Assembly: GCA_024305405.1 (NCBI GenBank)
Contig: JAKNDB010000107.1
Coordinates: 992,001-1,056,000 of the forward strand
Reading direction: 5' to 3'
Source of the DNA: Dirofilaria immitis
Lineage: Eukaryota; Nematoda; Chromadorea; Rhabditida; Onchocercidae
DNA length: 64,000 bases
The first letter of the stretch is position 1; every line of letters begins with the position of its first letter. Below, piece by piece: positions 10,601 to 21,362 of this stretch. Under the pieces are notes generated by a model. That model was given only the letters and a program-made list of their open reading frames with translations. It was not told where the DNA came from and searched no databases. Made by a program: the position numbers and the translations under genes.

Positions 10601-13600
10601 AAATATTTGATAATTCATCTGATTAATAAAACTAATATCAATTTATTATATTATTAGATGAATTAGATCTGAACAAGAAGAGCGAGAAAGATAATTCAAA
10701 GTAGATACCTATCCTGTTATCAATCGAAATTATCAATATGAAGAAATCAATAATTTATATAAATGATAAAAAGATATCATACTTTTTTCACTGGTTGATT
10801 GAATGATTGTGCCATTAATTCAGTATTAGTAAATGATTTAGTATATTTCTGATTCTTATCTTTGATATTCATTTCAGCAGGAATTTCACTACCAACATAA
10901 TTTCTCCATTCTCCTTTCTTTTCAATATTAATTTGAAGTTTTGAATGTGTTCCTGGTATAGCTGTATGAATTGGAACAGAAGCTGCAGATTTGATATTAT
11001 TATTATTTCGAGAATTTGTAACTCTATTAGTACTCTGATTGAGCATCGGTGATGGTGGATTTCTTGGTGGCATAGCATTAGGACCATTACGAGTTGATGG
11101 TAATCGGGTTGTTGGTGCTTTTGTCGTCATCATAAAACGTGCTTGACATTGTGGTGAGTAGCACTAAAGAAGTATTAGTTTGTAAATATAACTCTTGTTT
11201 ATATCTTTTTAATCACAAATATGTTTAATAAATATATTATCAACTTTATAAACAGCATACTATTCCATATTTCGAGAATGATTTGAAACATTGATATCTA
11301 ATTTTTTTATAATGCATAAACTGATATATGATATCATGATATATGATATCATGTAGAAATAAGGTGGAAAAAAATTGAATAAATTTTCTGCGTTATTTTT
11401 AAAAAAGAAATAATTAGACGAAAATTCAAATTAACTAATTTATATCTATTCTATTTCGATTATTTATTAAAAACATTTTACGAACTTTTCTTATTATTTT
11501 TCATTTAATTGATTATTTATTGGAAAAATTTATCACTTACTTATTTATTATCACTTACTTATTCACTATCATTTACTTATTTACTATCACTTACTTATTT
11601 ACTATCATTTACTTATTTACTATCACTTACTTATTTACTATCACTTACTTATTCATTATCATTTACTTATTTACTATCACTTACTTATTCACTATCATTT
11701 ACTTATTTACTATCACTTACTTATTCACTATCATTTACTTATTCACTATCACTTACTTATTTACTATCATTTACTTATTTACTATCACTTACCTGTTTAC
11801 TATCACTTACCTATTTACTATCACTTACTTATTCACTACCATTTGCTTATTTACTATCGCTTACTTATTTACTATCACTTACCTATTTTTACTATCACTT
11901 ACTTATTTTACTTTAAAATTTTAGATTAAAAGCTTTAAATTATTTTTTTTTGATGAGATTTCTTTCTTTTCTTTTTTGTTTTCATTTTTAATTATCAGAT
12001 TTAGGAAGCGAACATTGTAGATCTTATTATCATGAATGTTATATATTATCACTAACATGAGGTGGTATTGGTGGTGTTCCTCCTCCAAGTAATCCTGCAA
12101 ATAAAGTTGATGATAGTTGAGAAAATGGAATTGATTGCGGGAAACGAGCAAGCATCGGATTAACACGTTGATTGATTATATCCGGTAATGCTTTACAAGC
12201 ACGTTCCGGTATCATTTTGCGTATTTGAGCTGATAATTCTTGCTAAAATTATATCAAACGATAAACTTCTTCTTCGTTTAACATAACATAACATAACATA
12301 ATATTTATTTAACAATTAAATATACAAATAAATGATTATAAATGATTATTTTAATTCGAAAAAAAGTATATATATATAAATTAAATTTTTCATTTCTATC
12401 ATTAATTAAATCTTACCCGAAAGAATGTATTTATTAATTGACCTAAAAACCACCACCACGAATACATACATCAGCAAATGGTATTTTTATATCACATCCA
12501 ACTAAAAATAATTGAGGTGTTCCAAATGGTGTACGTACTATTCCTAATGTTATTGTAGCTGATGCCTGAAATATTAATCATTTATAATAAATGAAATAAT
12601 TAAAACTAAAAGAATATAAATTAATAATATGGCAAAATTTTGATAATATATCTAATCAATAGCTTAATATCCTCATTCGAATTAATCAATAGCTTAATAT
12701 TCTCATTCGAATTAATCAATAGCTTAATATTCTCATTCGAATTAATCAATAGCTTAATATTCTCATTCGAATTAATCAATAGCTTAATATTCTCATTCGA
12801 ATTAATCAATAGCTTAATATCCTCATTCGAATTAATCAATAGCTTAATATCCTCATTCGAATTAATCAATAGCTTAATATCCTCATTCGAATTAATCAAT
12901 AGCTTAATATCCGATTGAATTAATCAATAGCTTAATATCCTCATTCGAATTAATCAATAGCTTAATATTCTCATTCGAATTAATCAATAGCTTAATATCC
13001 GATTGAATTAATCAATAAATTATATCATTGATATTAAATTCATTAATTAATAATTATTGTTGATTTATTATATAATTTGTTTGAATAATTTTATCAGATA
13101 ATTAAAATTAGAATAAATTTAATATCATTTAATTAAGTATAATAATAATTGTAAATAAAATTTTATTTACTTATAATATTTATATATCGAAATGAATAAT
13201 TGTGCATATATATATATATAGCAATGAAAGATATAAATTATTATCATTTATTATCATTATTGCTAATTATTTGTTTCTTACGATATAATATTGATGTATT
13301 GATTGCTTCAATAGTAAGTTCAGTAATTGAAAATTATGCATAAATAACAGAATAGATATATAAATAGATCGAAGGATATAATATAATTTCTCGATTTATT
13401 GATCATCTTCTGATGCTTAAATATTTGTAAGGTATTGATTTCAATGATCAATGAAAATGCTGTATATTCCAAGTTGCATAAATATGCTATGGAAGAATGA
13501 AATTAAGCCAAGAAATTATGAAGCAATAAGTAGTAAGAGAAAAAATCGATCGAACCAATCAATTCAAGAGATATTTTTGATCAAATATAATAACTATCAT

Positions 13601-14985
13601 TAGCATCTGGCTAATTTAAACAACTTGGCTAACAGAATATTACAAATATAAAAATTTAACAAATAATTTTATATCAAAAATAAACTAATTGCTTGATTAA
13701 TTGATTACAAATATTGATTGATTAAATTATTATAATATAATTGTTAAACTAACATGATAAATATTAGCGTGAACAACACCAGAAAGACGAAGAGGAATTA
13801 GTAGAATTCTTGCCCTAGCATCTAAATTAGCCGTTAGTCTGAAATATTATCATTATTTTATTCATATTTCAATTTTTACTCTTTCATTCAAAATTATATT
13901 AATAAAAAATTGATATAAATTTTAGGCATCATTTAAAGAATTCTTATTGGATGAAGAATTCTCGAAGAGAAGAATTCTGAAAATTTTGAGGAGAAGAATT
14001 CTGAAAATTTTGAAGAGAAGAATTCTGAAAATTTTGAAGAGAAGAATTCTGAAATTTTGAAAAGAAGAATTCTGAAAATTTTGAGGAGAAGAATTCTGAA
14101 AATTTTGAGGAGAAGAATTCTGAAAATTATGAGGAGATGAATTCTGAAAATTTCGAGGAGAAGAATTCTGAAAATTATGAGGACAAAAAAATTTCCGCAT
14201 TTTTTACCCAACATCCAAGTCTTGTATACTAAAAACAATAATATTTGGTGCTGCCGGATAAATATCCAAACATTTTGGTGAGCGATAATTTGAAACAAAT
14301 ATATTACATACTGTTACTTCAGCGGATACCTAAAATTATCTTAATCAATTATACTATTGTAATTCATTTCATTGTTATATTTAGATATTATTTATACAAC
14401 AATTATTTACATAGATATTGTAATTATTAATATGTAAATTTCAAGAAATGATCAGATATGATAAATACTTGTTCAATTTTTTGATTTATATCCGGTATCT
14501 TGATAAGTGGAATTTGCTCATCAAGAACATATCGTGCCAATGAGCTGAAATATTCGAAGGCACGCTTGTTTATACGTATCCTGGCACCTGGCAAACCGTG
14601 ATATCCACGAAGAAGAGCTGGATTAAAATCGATCTGTGGATGTGCACCTATTTGAGTAGCATTCATGTTACGAGAACGCATACCATTACCATTACCACTA
14701 GATCGAGATTGAGCAGCATTCATCCTGAAAATAATACCGATATAACATAAATATTTTTATTACCTTTCAGAAGACAGATTCTAGAACAGATTAGATTCTA
14801 GCGCCTTCAGAAGATAACAGTACCGAAATGGTTTCGTTTAATTTTTCTAAAGCAAATAATGCTAAAAATTAAATAATGCTTAAAAATTAATTTCACATTT
14901 TTAAAAATTTTTTGCTTCCCAAATTTCTTGAGGGTACAGAAGGTATATATATATGTGTGTGTTTGTGTGTGTGCGTGTGTGTGTG

Positions 14986-15033
<48 letters not shown>

Positions 15034-16252
15034 TGTTATCAAAAAAATATGTAAATATATGTATTTAAAAATAATGAAATATAATGATTTCAAATAATTT
15101 TTTTTTGAAAAGAAATATCCTAAAATAATTTAAAGAAAAAATACTCTCAAAAAATTAACCAAATTAGCTAAATAAAAAAATTCATCGAATCGAATCTTTG
15201 CAATATCAATTTTTATGATAAAAATTTTTTTATGATATTTGATAAGCTTCTTTTTTATATTCCACAAATAGAGCTAATTGATATCTTATCATTTTGAATA
15301 GAAAAAAATATCATTTATCAAATTCGTGAAAATTTCAGTAATAATTTTTGATTTACAAAAACTTATAAGTCTTCTCAAATATTTATATAATCGAAAGAAT
15401 GAAAATACATTGTAATAACAATCAATGGATTATCAGAAAAAAACTTTGCTTTAATTATGATAATATGAATAACTTACCCTGCTGCATTGATCCACGATAA
15501 ACAACACCCTGCGAATAGGTGCTATGTGGAGATATTCCAGCACTTCTTGGATATCCGATAGCTCTTGATTGTCTCACCAATTCATTATCATGCTTTTGAT
15601 CGTCTCTGTTTAGCCATTCAGTGATGATAATATTATCTGTGAATTTTTCGATGTTATCGAGCAATGGTTGCATACCAATTTCCATACCATTTATCACAGT
15701 TGTAGTAGCTCTGCTACATTTCCAAATGATGGTATTCAGAAGTAGAAGGAACGAAGCAATTAACTGCAATTTAGATTCTTAGTAATAATATAAAAAAAAA
15801 AAAAAAAAAAAAAAGAAATTTGTTGAATGAAATAATATGTTATGGTTATTTATAACGATGGAGTAAATTAAATAATATTTTAGATATTTATAATGATGAA
15901 GTAAATTATCACATGTAACTAACTAACTCACTCACTCATACCTACATTAATATATATCATCAAACTTTTTCCTTTTTCAATTTACAATACAGGATAGAAG
16001 GGATGTTTACAAGATAGTCTAAAATATGAAAAGTATATTGCAAATTTAATTCAAATGATCGATGATTAATTATGCAAAAAAATTTTGAATAATAAAACTA
16101 TACTAAATAACTATCAGTATCTATCTACTCATATAGTTTATATTGTAAACATTGATCACTTCTTTTTTTTTAGCTATCAAAAATTCTTATCAATCAATTT
16201 CATTGTAAACTATATAGTATTTTTAAAGAATACAAACAGTTGGGCATTTCAT
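7455..16252 (-). CDS. Secreted BPI/LBP/CETP-family lipid-binding protein, long form
   Basis: The proposed exons run from 16238-16252 down to 7455-7655, fourteen in all, about 1,070 codons. Known members of the bactericidal/permeability-increasing and LPS-binding protein family bind lipids in a two-lobed boomerang fold; nematode examples include NRF-5, which is secreted. Family marks seen here are GARIRINKRAFEYFSSLA and PNIIVFSIQDLDVG in lobe one, and SISIQWPTAQGLPMVEI, ISDFTINSLFYW, FRIGPEIPGIG and IEIPFPTMANLPVV in lobe two. Between the lobes lie about 360 extra residues, including proline-rich sequence and GHPGVYQP repeats; lobe two has an acidic/polybasic insert. A hydrophobic start (LIASFLLLLNTIIW) suggests secretion. 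Two exons need one extra base in a T run to stay open (near 9145 and 12445). The 15478/14724 junction is out of phase, so an exon or base is missing there. Family call is firm; exact 5' structure is not. Confidence 0.85.
7817..8055 (-). CDS. BPI-like gene, lobe-two exon
   Basis: Bounded by TTTTTAG and GTATGTAG, phase 1 in and phase 0 out, 239 bases. It encodes alternating hydrophobic beta-strand sequence (IQLDLMLFVDIYLDQTTTRV, GTITVTIVMDIMVQIMGNRI) and a closing helix-like stretch, QDTFDNLASLAKDMFLK, as in BPI-family lobe two. Confidence 0.82.
8151..8430 (-). CDS. BPI-like gene, exon with acidic-to-polybasic insert
   Basis: Bounded by ATATTTCAG and GTAAGTAAA, phase 0 in and 1 out. It starts EEFEDEENEELL and turns into RLSQRRRRFRLHHQRRSKRQ, a basic run with an R-S-K-R site of furin type, then a glycine-rich bridge and conserved-looking LAGLGICIGDIAPAIKEEYP and LALILHTARAPSITI. 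The charged part is an insertion relative to ordinary BPI-family lobes and may be a surface loop that is cleaved in the secretory pathway. Confidence 0.82.
8680..8773 (-). CDS. BPI-like gene, short lobe-two exon
   Basis: Bounded by a T run plus AG and by GTTTATCTG, phase 2 in and 0 out. It encodes ANFIAFRIGPEIPGIGALLT followed by TTCETTDDYTE. The phrase matches the family pattern in which a strand is followed by IGPE-P and a cysteine. Confidence 0.82.
9045..9264 (-). CDS. BPI-like gene, start of lobe two; one-base frameshift
   Basis: Bounded by TTTACAG and GTATTATTTG. The exon reads GRVANLVLTTQLLHIYATPY onward, then must shift frame near 9145-9147 to continue as SISIQWPTAQGLPMVEIMIS and DFTINSLFYWLHR. 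One more T in a TTT run restores the frame and the phase 2 needed by the next exon. Both halves match the family, so either the assembly lost a base or the gene carries a real frameshift. Confidence 0.8.
9752..10447 (-). CDS. BPI-like gene, linker exon with GHPGVYQP repeats
   Basis: Bounded by a long T run plus AG and by GTAACTC, phase 0 both sides, 232 codons. It begins LNPPSSSSSYARAKREIVGF with a furin-like R-A-K-R, continues as Ser/Thr/Gln/Pro-rich sequence, then about seven copies of an eight-residue GHPGVYQP-type unit coded by a 24-base repeat, and closes with SSDPCAGCPPITGG and MAGIGSLLTQQLDL. No equivalent exists in vertebrate BPI proteins. It is an inter-lobe insertion, probably flexible. 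Confidence 0.82.
9885..10055. repeat. 24-base tandem repeat coding GHPGVYQP units
   Basis: About seven copies of a 24-base unit (GGATGTCCTGGTTGGTAAAC plus ACCT on the plus strand), with point differences. Because the unit is a multiple of three, copy changes would keep the protein in frame. Other frames stay open across the array too, a side effect of the repeat. Confidence 0.85.
10783..11163 (-). CDS. BPI-like gene, low-complexity linker exon
   Basis: Bounded by CTTCTTTAG and GTATGATATC, phase 0 both sides, 127 codons. It starts CYSPQCQARFMMTTKAPTTR, then is rich in Pro, Asn, Ser and Thr (PPRNPPSPMLNQSTNRV, SRNNNNIKSA), and ends TELMAQSFNQPVKKV-like in phase. No domain is recognised. Together with the next exon it separates the two BPI lobes. 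Confidence 0.75.
11520..11915. repeat. 18-base minisatellite in a BPI-like gene intron
   Basis: About 21 copies of an 18-base unit (CACTTACTTATTTACTAT and variants with C/T changes). It lies wholly in the intron between 11163 and 12057. Repeats make long open frames on the plus strand that are not genes. Confidence 0.9.
12057..12242 (-). CDS. BPI-like gene, lobe-one C-terminal exon
   Basis: Bounded by AATTTTAG and GTTAGTGAT, phase 0 both sides, 62 codons. QELSAQIRKMIPERACKALP followed by DIINQRVNPMLARFPQSIPF is the long helix region that closes lobe one in this family. The exon ends LLGGGTPPIPPH. Confidence 0.83.
12417..12565 (-). CDS. BPI-like gene, lobe-one exon; one-base frameshift
   Basis: Bounded by TATTTCAG and GTAAGATTT. 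It reads ASATITLGIVRTPFGTPQLF, then VGCDIKIPFADVCIRGGGF and hits a stop. One extra T in the run at 12445-12449 continues it as LGQLINTFFR and gives exactly 50 codons in phase 0. This suggests a lost homopolymer base. Confidence 0.78.
12654..13016. repeat. 30-base minisatellite, about 12 copies
   Basis: The unit is ATTAATCAATAGCTTAATAT plus CCTCATTCGA, with C/T and shortened variants near the right end. It sits in the intron between 12565 and 13754. Being a multiple of three and stop-free in one frame per strand, it creates long open frames on both strands that are not genes. Confidence 0.92.
13754..13838 (-). CDS. BPI-like gene, short lobe-one exon
   Basis: Bounded by ATATTTCAG and GTTAGTTTAAC, phase 2 in and 0 out. 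It encodes LTANLDARARILLIPLRLSG followed by VVHANIYH, a strand-turn-strand segment fitting lobe one. Confidence 0.8.
13947..14186. repeat. 22-base minisatellite (GAATTC-containing)
   Basis: About ten copies of GAAGAATTCTGAAAATTTTG plus AG. It lies in an intron and ends only some 20 bases from the splice donor at 14208, so copy changes could touch splicing. Confidence 0.9.
14208..14329 (-). CDS. BPI-like gene, lobe-one exon
   Basis: Bounded by ATTTTAG and GTAAAAAATG, phase 0 in and 2 out. VSAEVTVCNIFVSNYRSPKC, then LDIYPAAPNIIVFSIQDLDV, follows the BPI pattern of a strand, a cysteine pair region and IQN/QDLDIG-like phrase. Confidence 0.83.
14469..14724 (-). CDS. BPI-like gene, start of lobe one
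   Basis: It follows ATTATTTTCAG and ends before GTATTTATC in phase 0. GYHGLPGARIRINKRAFEYF with SSLARYVLDEQIPLIKIPDI is the classic N-terminal phrase of BPI lobe one (PG-x-R-x-R plus a helix). It requires phase 2 from the left neighbour, but the exon at 15478 ends in phase 1. The ATG directly after TTTCAGG could instead be a trans-spliced start (MNAAQSRSSGNGNG). Confidence 0.82.
14946..15033. repeat. (GT)n microsatellite
   Basis: A nearly pure GT tract with a few TT and GC interruptions, in the intron between 14724 and 15478. Confidence 0.97.
15478..15763 (-). CDS. BPI-like gene, exon with hydrophobic leader core
   Basis: It follows AAATTGCAG and ends before GTAAGTTATTC in phase 1. It opens LIASFLLLLNTIIWKCS, the core of a signal peptide, but has no ATG of its own at the start, so an upstream exon must supply it. 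The rest (EIGMQPLLDNIEKFTDNIII and a polar tail) is not recognised and lies before the BPI lobe. The phase mismatch with the next exon implies a missing short exon or a lost base. Confidence 0.68.
16238..16252 (-). CDS. Proposed first coding exon of the BPI-like gene
   Basis: ATG at 16252 codes MKCPT and is followed by GTTTGTATTC, a donor form used twice in the neighbouring gene. It joins in phase 0 to give MKCPTLIASFLLLLNTIIWK, a convincing signal peptide. Very short exons are easy to find by chance, so this remains tentative. Confidence 0.45.
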
Positions 16253-19200
16253 TGAGACGAAAATTTTCGTTATAAATTATTGCGATAGTTGTAATATTTT
16301 AATTAATATAAGGTAGGAGTTATTTCAATCCTTTTTTTTTTTTTTTTTGTGTATTCAAATCAAAACTTTTTGTTTGACGACGATGTATTTTTGAATAAAT
16401 AATCAATTTTAAACTAAGTTTTAATTTTTTCTTTTTTTTAAAATAATCATACGAACAACATTTTAGGTTTCGTTGCAAATTTGCGACTTAAAATTTGCGA
16501 CTTAGTTTTATGCTGCAATCGTAAATAGTAATACAAAGTAATTAATTTGTTCATTTCAATATATTCAAAGATTTTTAAAAACAGGATTTTTTTTTTTTGA
16601 TAATAAATAATGCGATTTCGTTCACAATTATCGCCAAGTTGAGATGAAATAAAAGGAAATGTTTGCTTGATTATAATTTTTTTTTTTTTAGCTATCTTCA
16701 GCGGGTGCATTTCATACGATAAGATTTTAAATAATTACGTAAAAAAAAAAAAAAGAAAAAACCGGTTTTGCGATCAGTTGAAAAAACAAATAAATAAACA
16801 GGAAAAATATCCATTTTTCATAAAAAAAAAAAAAAAAGAAAAAGAAAAACAAGCTATATAAACGAAGATATTGTTTGCGATAATTACGTATCATTATTTT
16901 TGGAAGAATATTTTGATGCTTACAATATAATATATTTTATACTCATAAACATATTTCTTAATAATTTTTTTTCTTTATATAATTTAAAAAGTTTATCAAT
17001 TATATGAACTGAACTGATAAAATTCTGATAAAAGTAATTCGATGAATGAGAATGATTTAAAAAAATAATCAAAATTTATGAAGAAATTTTACAATCAAAT
17101 CTGTATAATTGCATAATTATTATTGTATAAACTATCTGATATTAAATAAAAATTGATCGCAATTTTTCAAATTTCAATAAATTGAAAATTCGAATATATT
17201 TTATAAAAATTTTGGCAATTTTTGATAATTTCTAAGGCATAAAATAATTTGTGACAATTTTGGTTTAGTTAGTTACAATTAATTATCGATAAATCATATT
17301 GTGCAAAAAATTTTTGCATTTAAAAAGTTTGCTGATTGTAGAATTAATTTATTCTTATTCTTCAAGAATAGATGGATTATTTAATTTTTTTGATTGTAGA
17401 ATTAATTTATTCTTATCATCAAGAATAGATAGATTATTTAATTAAAATTTATCATGCAAAGATATCTTTTCCATCAAATTAAATTATGGTTAATGTTTGA
17501 TAAAAAAATTTGACAAACAGTAAAATTGTTTTGTTCAAAATTGGCAAACGATAAAATTGTTTTGTTCAAACTTGGCAGAAACAATACTTGAATTATTTTA
17601 TCAGAAGTGATAATTTTATTTTTATTATCAAATAAAACATTTAGAATAACCTACATATGTTTTGTTCTGTAGCAACATATTGCAAACTAGACGATGAATT
17701 CTGAAATTGAATAAAAATATTTATAATATGAAAAGTAAACAGAAAAAAAATAAAAATTATAATTCGCATAACAAAAGTTTGAACGTCAAGAATATCGAAA
17801 TGATTGCATATTATCAAAACAAGGAAAAGTTAAAATTTCTTTGAGAAAAATTTACGCTTTAGCTATTTTTTTATTCATTTAAATTTCTGATCTTTCATCA
17901 CTGATAATTGCAGTTATTTTCAAATTTTATCAATTGAAGATGCTGTAAAATTATTGCCAAGACGGGTAAAAGATAGGAGATAATGAAAAGACTCGACTAT
18001 TTTCAATATTGTTCTTCAAGACTAAACTATTTTTAATTTACAATAAACTATTAAAGTTAGAAAAAAATATTCTGTAACATTCATTCTGTTTCGTCTAAAT
18101 TCCATCTTAAAATACTTCTAACTTACGGTTTACAATATATCATGATATTTAACGATAATATAGTAATATATCATGATATTTAACGATAATATTTACTACA
18201 TGTTAGGCAGAATTCTTATTTCAAACAGATAAGTTAGCAAAATGAGATCGGTCATAATTTTAAATTAAAATTGTTTTTTAATCTTTCACTGATCGAGATA
18301 CAGCATTGATCGAGATACAGCATTGATCAAGATACAGCTCGATTAATATTCAAATCATCAAAAACACTTCTCGAATTAGTTTGTAAAATTTTCCTTTATA
18401 ATATTTTTCAACATTTTACAACAATAAACATGGATATATTATATAGTACTACATGGATATATTATATAGTTTTATTTTTAAATGAAAATAAAAGATCAAA
18501 TTTTATTAGCATGAATTATTCCTATATTTGAATATGAATTTATATTCCTATATTTGAATATGAATTTATATTCCTATATTTGAGCATCGTATATATATAT
18601 ATCCTTTAACCTTTGAAATAGTTCAAAATTTGATTAAATTCATATTTGGCCAAATTATGATATAAAATTATGGTATATATTGATATATATAAGCCAAGGT
18701 ATACAACAATAATTTAGATATATTTTAAAATGAACAAAAGAAATGGTGTAAAGGCGAAAGTAATGCAAGTTTAACAACTTTCATTTTAGATGCATTTGTC
18801 AAATATCCTCTGGGCATAATTAGATGAAATTATCTGAATGAATCATATTTTTATGAAAATTTAGCATTCGAACTAATTTTCTCTAAGAAATACGAAATAT
18901 TCCTTCTCAGCTAATCTAACTAACTATTCGAATAAAATTTCATTTTTGATAATTGATAACAATTATCGTTATATAGAACAAATAATAATTAGAAATTAAA
19001 TGATAAAATAAAAATTGTTTCTTAACAATATCGCTTTTGTTAAAGAAGAAATTGTTGGAAAAAAAAAAAAAAAAAAAAAAGCAAGATTTCATTGAACATG
19101 GTGACAAAATAATCATAAAAAGTGAATAACTATTGAGAAAAGATGGGATTTTTGACCAAATAACAACCACTCTTCAGAAGCGATTAAAGCTTGTTGTAAT

Positions 19201-19254
19201 ATTTCTTTCAATCATAGTAAAGGGCGGTACAGCGAAAAGAGGAGGATAAGGTAG

Positions 19255-19260
19255 ATGATA

Positions 19261-19299
<39 letters not shown>

Positions 19300-19335
19300 G
19301 TAATGATAATGATGATGGTAATGATGATAGTAATG
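19255..19335. repeat. (ATG)n microsatellite
   Basis: A run of GATGAT trinucleotides degrading to ATGGTAATGATAATG at the right edge. Its poly-Met and poly-His readings are artefacts. Confidence 0.95.
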
Positions 19336-19928
19336 ATGGGTAAATGGACTGATGAAGTTGTCGCTGCTGGCAAAAATGGCCATCGAAATATGATTAGTTT
19401 TATGATTTTTGATAATATTGCTATCCATTTTTCAGCATCTAAAATCTAAAAGAATTAAATGAATGGTTGAAGAAGTTATTTTTCATATCATTATTCATTT
19501 CAACATCCATTTACATTTGCTTATAATGGATGGCAAAGTAAGAAAAAATGACAAAAGATAATGATAGAATGGTATGAGATTAAAATGAAAAAGTTTTACT
19601 GAACGAATATATCAGAGGTTAGATAGGAAAAAACATGCTAGTGGTATAGGAGAAAAAAAAAAGGAAGAAGGAAAGACGAAGAATATCCGTGTTGAAAGAC
19701 GAGAATAAGGAATGTGGAATGTAAGAAGTTGCTGGATTACTTGCAGCAATACAAATTACTTAATTCATCTTTGAGCAAGTAATATTACGAATAATGAATG
19801 ACTATTAATTTTTCATTTGCCTTTGCGATATATTTCTAATTTTTGCTTATTTAATAGTTTTATTTTAATTTACATCATTTTTTATTCTATTCAAATTTTT
19901 AAATTGATAAAAAAAAACAAAACAAAAC

Positions 19929-20265
19929 AAATCTTGTTAATTCTTGGAATTCGAGATTTGCTATCTTGTGATAAATTCGAGATTTGCTATCTTGTGATAA
20001 ATTCGAGATTTGCTATCTTGTGATAAATTCGAGATTTGCTATCTTGTGATAAATTCGAGATTTGCTATCTTGTGATAAATTCGAGATTTGCTATATACGA
20101 AAAGCAAAACATTCTTGTTAATTCTCGGAATTCGAGATTTGCTGTATGCATTCTTGTTAATTCTCGGAATTCGAGATTTGCTACATGCATTCTTGTTAAT
20201 TCTCGGAATTCGAGATTTGCTGTATGCATTCTTGTTAATTCTCGGAATTCGAAATTTGCTATATG
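19929..20265. repeat. Compound minisatellite with 26- and 39-base units
   Basis: Six copies of a 26-base unit (ATTCGAGATTTGCTATCTTG plus TGATAA) are followed by four copies of a 39-base unit that keeps the core AATTCGAGATTTGCT but has a different spacer (CATTCTTGTTAATTCTCGG). The two arrays evidently share an ancestor. Confidence 0.9.
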
Positions 20266-20475
20266 TGATAAATTCAAAGTTATTTTATATTTTAGCAATA
20301 ATAAATCATTGCTTATCATTATTATTACATAATAGAATTAATAATTATTTGATATGAAAATAGGCGGCATATCTATCATTTTCTAATTCTTTCCTTTTTC
20401 CTTTTTTTCTCCATCATTTTCATAAATTTATTTGAATTTTGAACAAATCTTTGAAATTTTTCAATTAAAAATTTG

Positions 20476-20775
20476 AATATCTCGAACAACTTTGAATATC
20501 TCGAACAAATTTGAATAATGTCTCGAACAAATTTGAATAATGTCTCGAACAAATTTGAATAATGTCTCGAACAAATTTGAATAATGTCTCGAACAAATTT
20601 GAATATCTCGAACAAATTTGAATAATGTCTCGAACAAATTTGAATAATGTCTCGAACAAATTTAAGTGTATCGAACAAATTTGAATATCTCGACCAAATT
20701 TGAATAATGTCTCGAACAAATTTGAATAATGTCTCGAACAAATTTGAATATCTCGAACAAGTTTGAATATCTCAA
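20476..20775. repeat. 19/22-base minisatellite
   Basis: About 14 copies of TCTCGAACAAATTTGAATA, some with an added ATG (22 bases). The order of long and short units is irregular. Confidence 0.9.
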
Positions 20776-21149
20776 ATATTCTATCTATCAATAATCAATC
20801 TATAATCAGTAAAACTATTTATTATTGATGTATCTAAAAAAAAAAAAAAAAGGATGTAAAATATCTAAAAGTAAAGGGGGAAAAAAATAAATTGATGATA
20901 TATAAATAAAATAGGTTCTTGGCAAAAAGAAAAGGAAAATCTCTAAACAAAGCGTTTTTTTTTTTTTCCAAAAACTGGAAAAGAAGTATTGTTGTTTTAT
21001 TTTTTACTTTTTATTTATTTTTTTTTTTCCTAATATAACGGAGCTGTCCACTAACAACAACCACAAATAACATGTTCAACATTTTTCAGTATTTTGTATA
21101 TCTTTGTTGTAAATAAGAAAAAAAAAAAAAAGAAAATGCTGGAAAAATT

Positions 21150-21362
21150 ACCTATCAGCTTGTAAGATAAGATTAGAAGAACTACAAAATGATGATGATC
21201 ATTTCCTATCAGCTTGTAAGATAAGATTAGAAGATAATACAAAATGATGATGATCATTTCCTATCAGCTTGTAAGATAAGATTAGAAGATACTACAAAAT
21301 TCTGATGATCATTTCCTATCAGCTTGTAAGATAAGATTAGAAGATACTACAAAATGATGATG
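21150..21362. repeat. 56-base tandem repeat, four copies
   Basis: Each unit contains CCTATCAGCTTGTAAGATAA, then GATTAGAAGATACTACAAAA and TGATGATGATCATT, with small differences. Confidence 0.9.

Noticed and set aside
11509..11924. Overlapping open frames of about 135 codons on the plus strand
   Set aside because: They are readings of the 18-base minisatellite inside an intron.
12621..12918. Open frames on both strands with INSNEDIKLL-type repeats
   Set aside because: Products of the 30-base minisatellite, whose unit is a multiple of three.
13922..14298. Minus-strand frames with NFQNSSP-type repeats
   Set aside because: They come from the 22-base array and run through a splice donor of a supported exon.
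20036..20791. Open frames across 20.0-20.8 kb
   Set aside because: All are minisatellite readings with no splice signals or conserved sequence.
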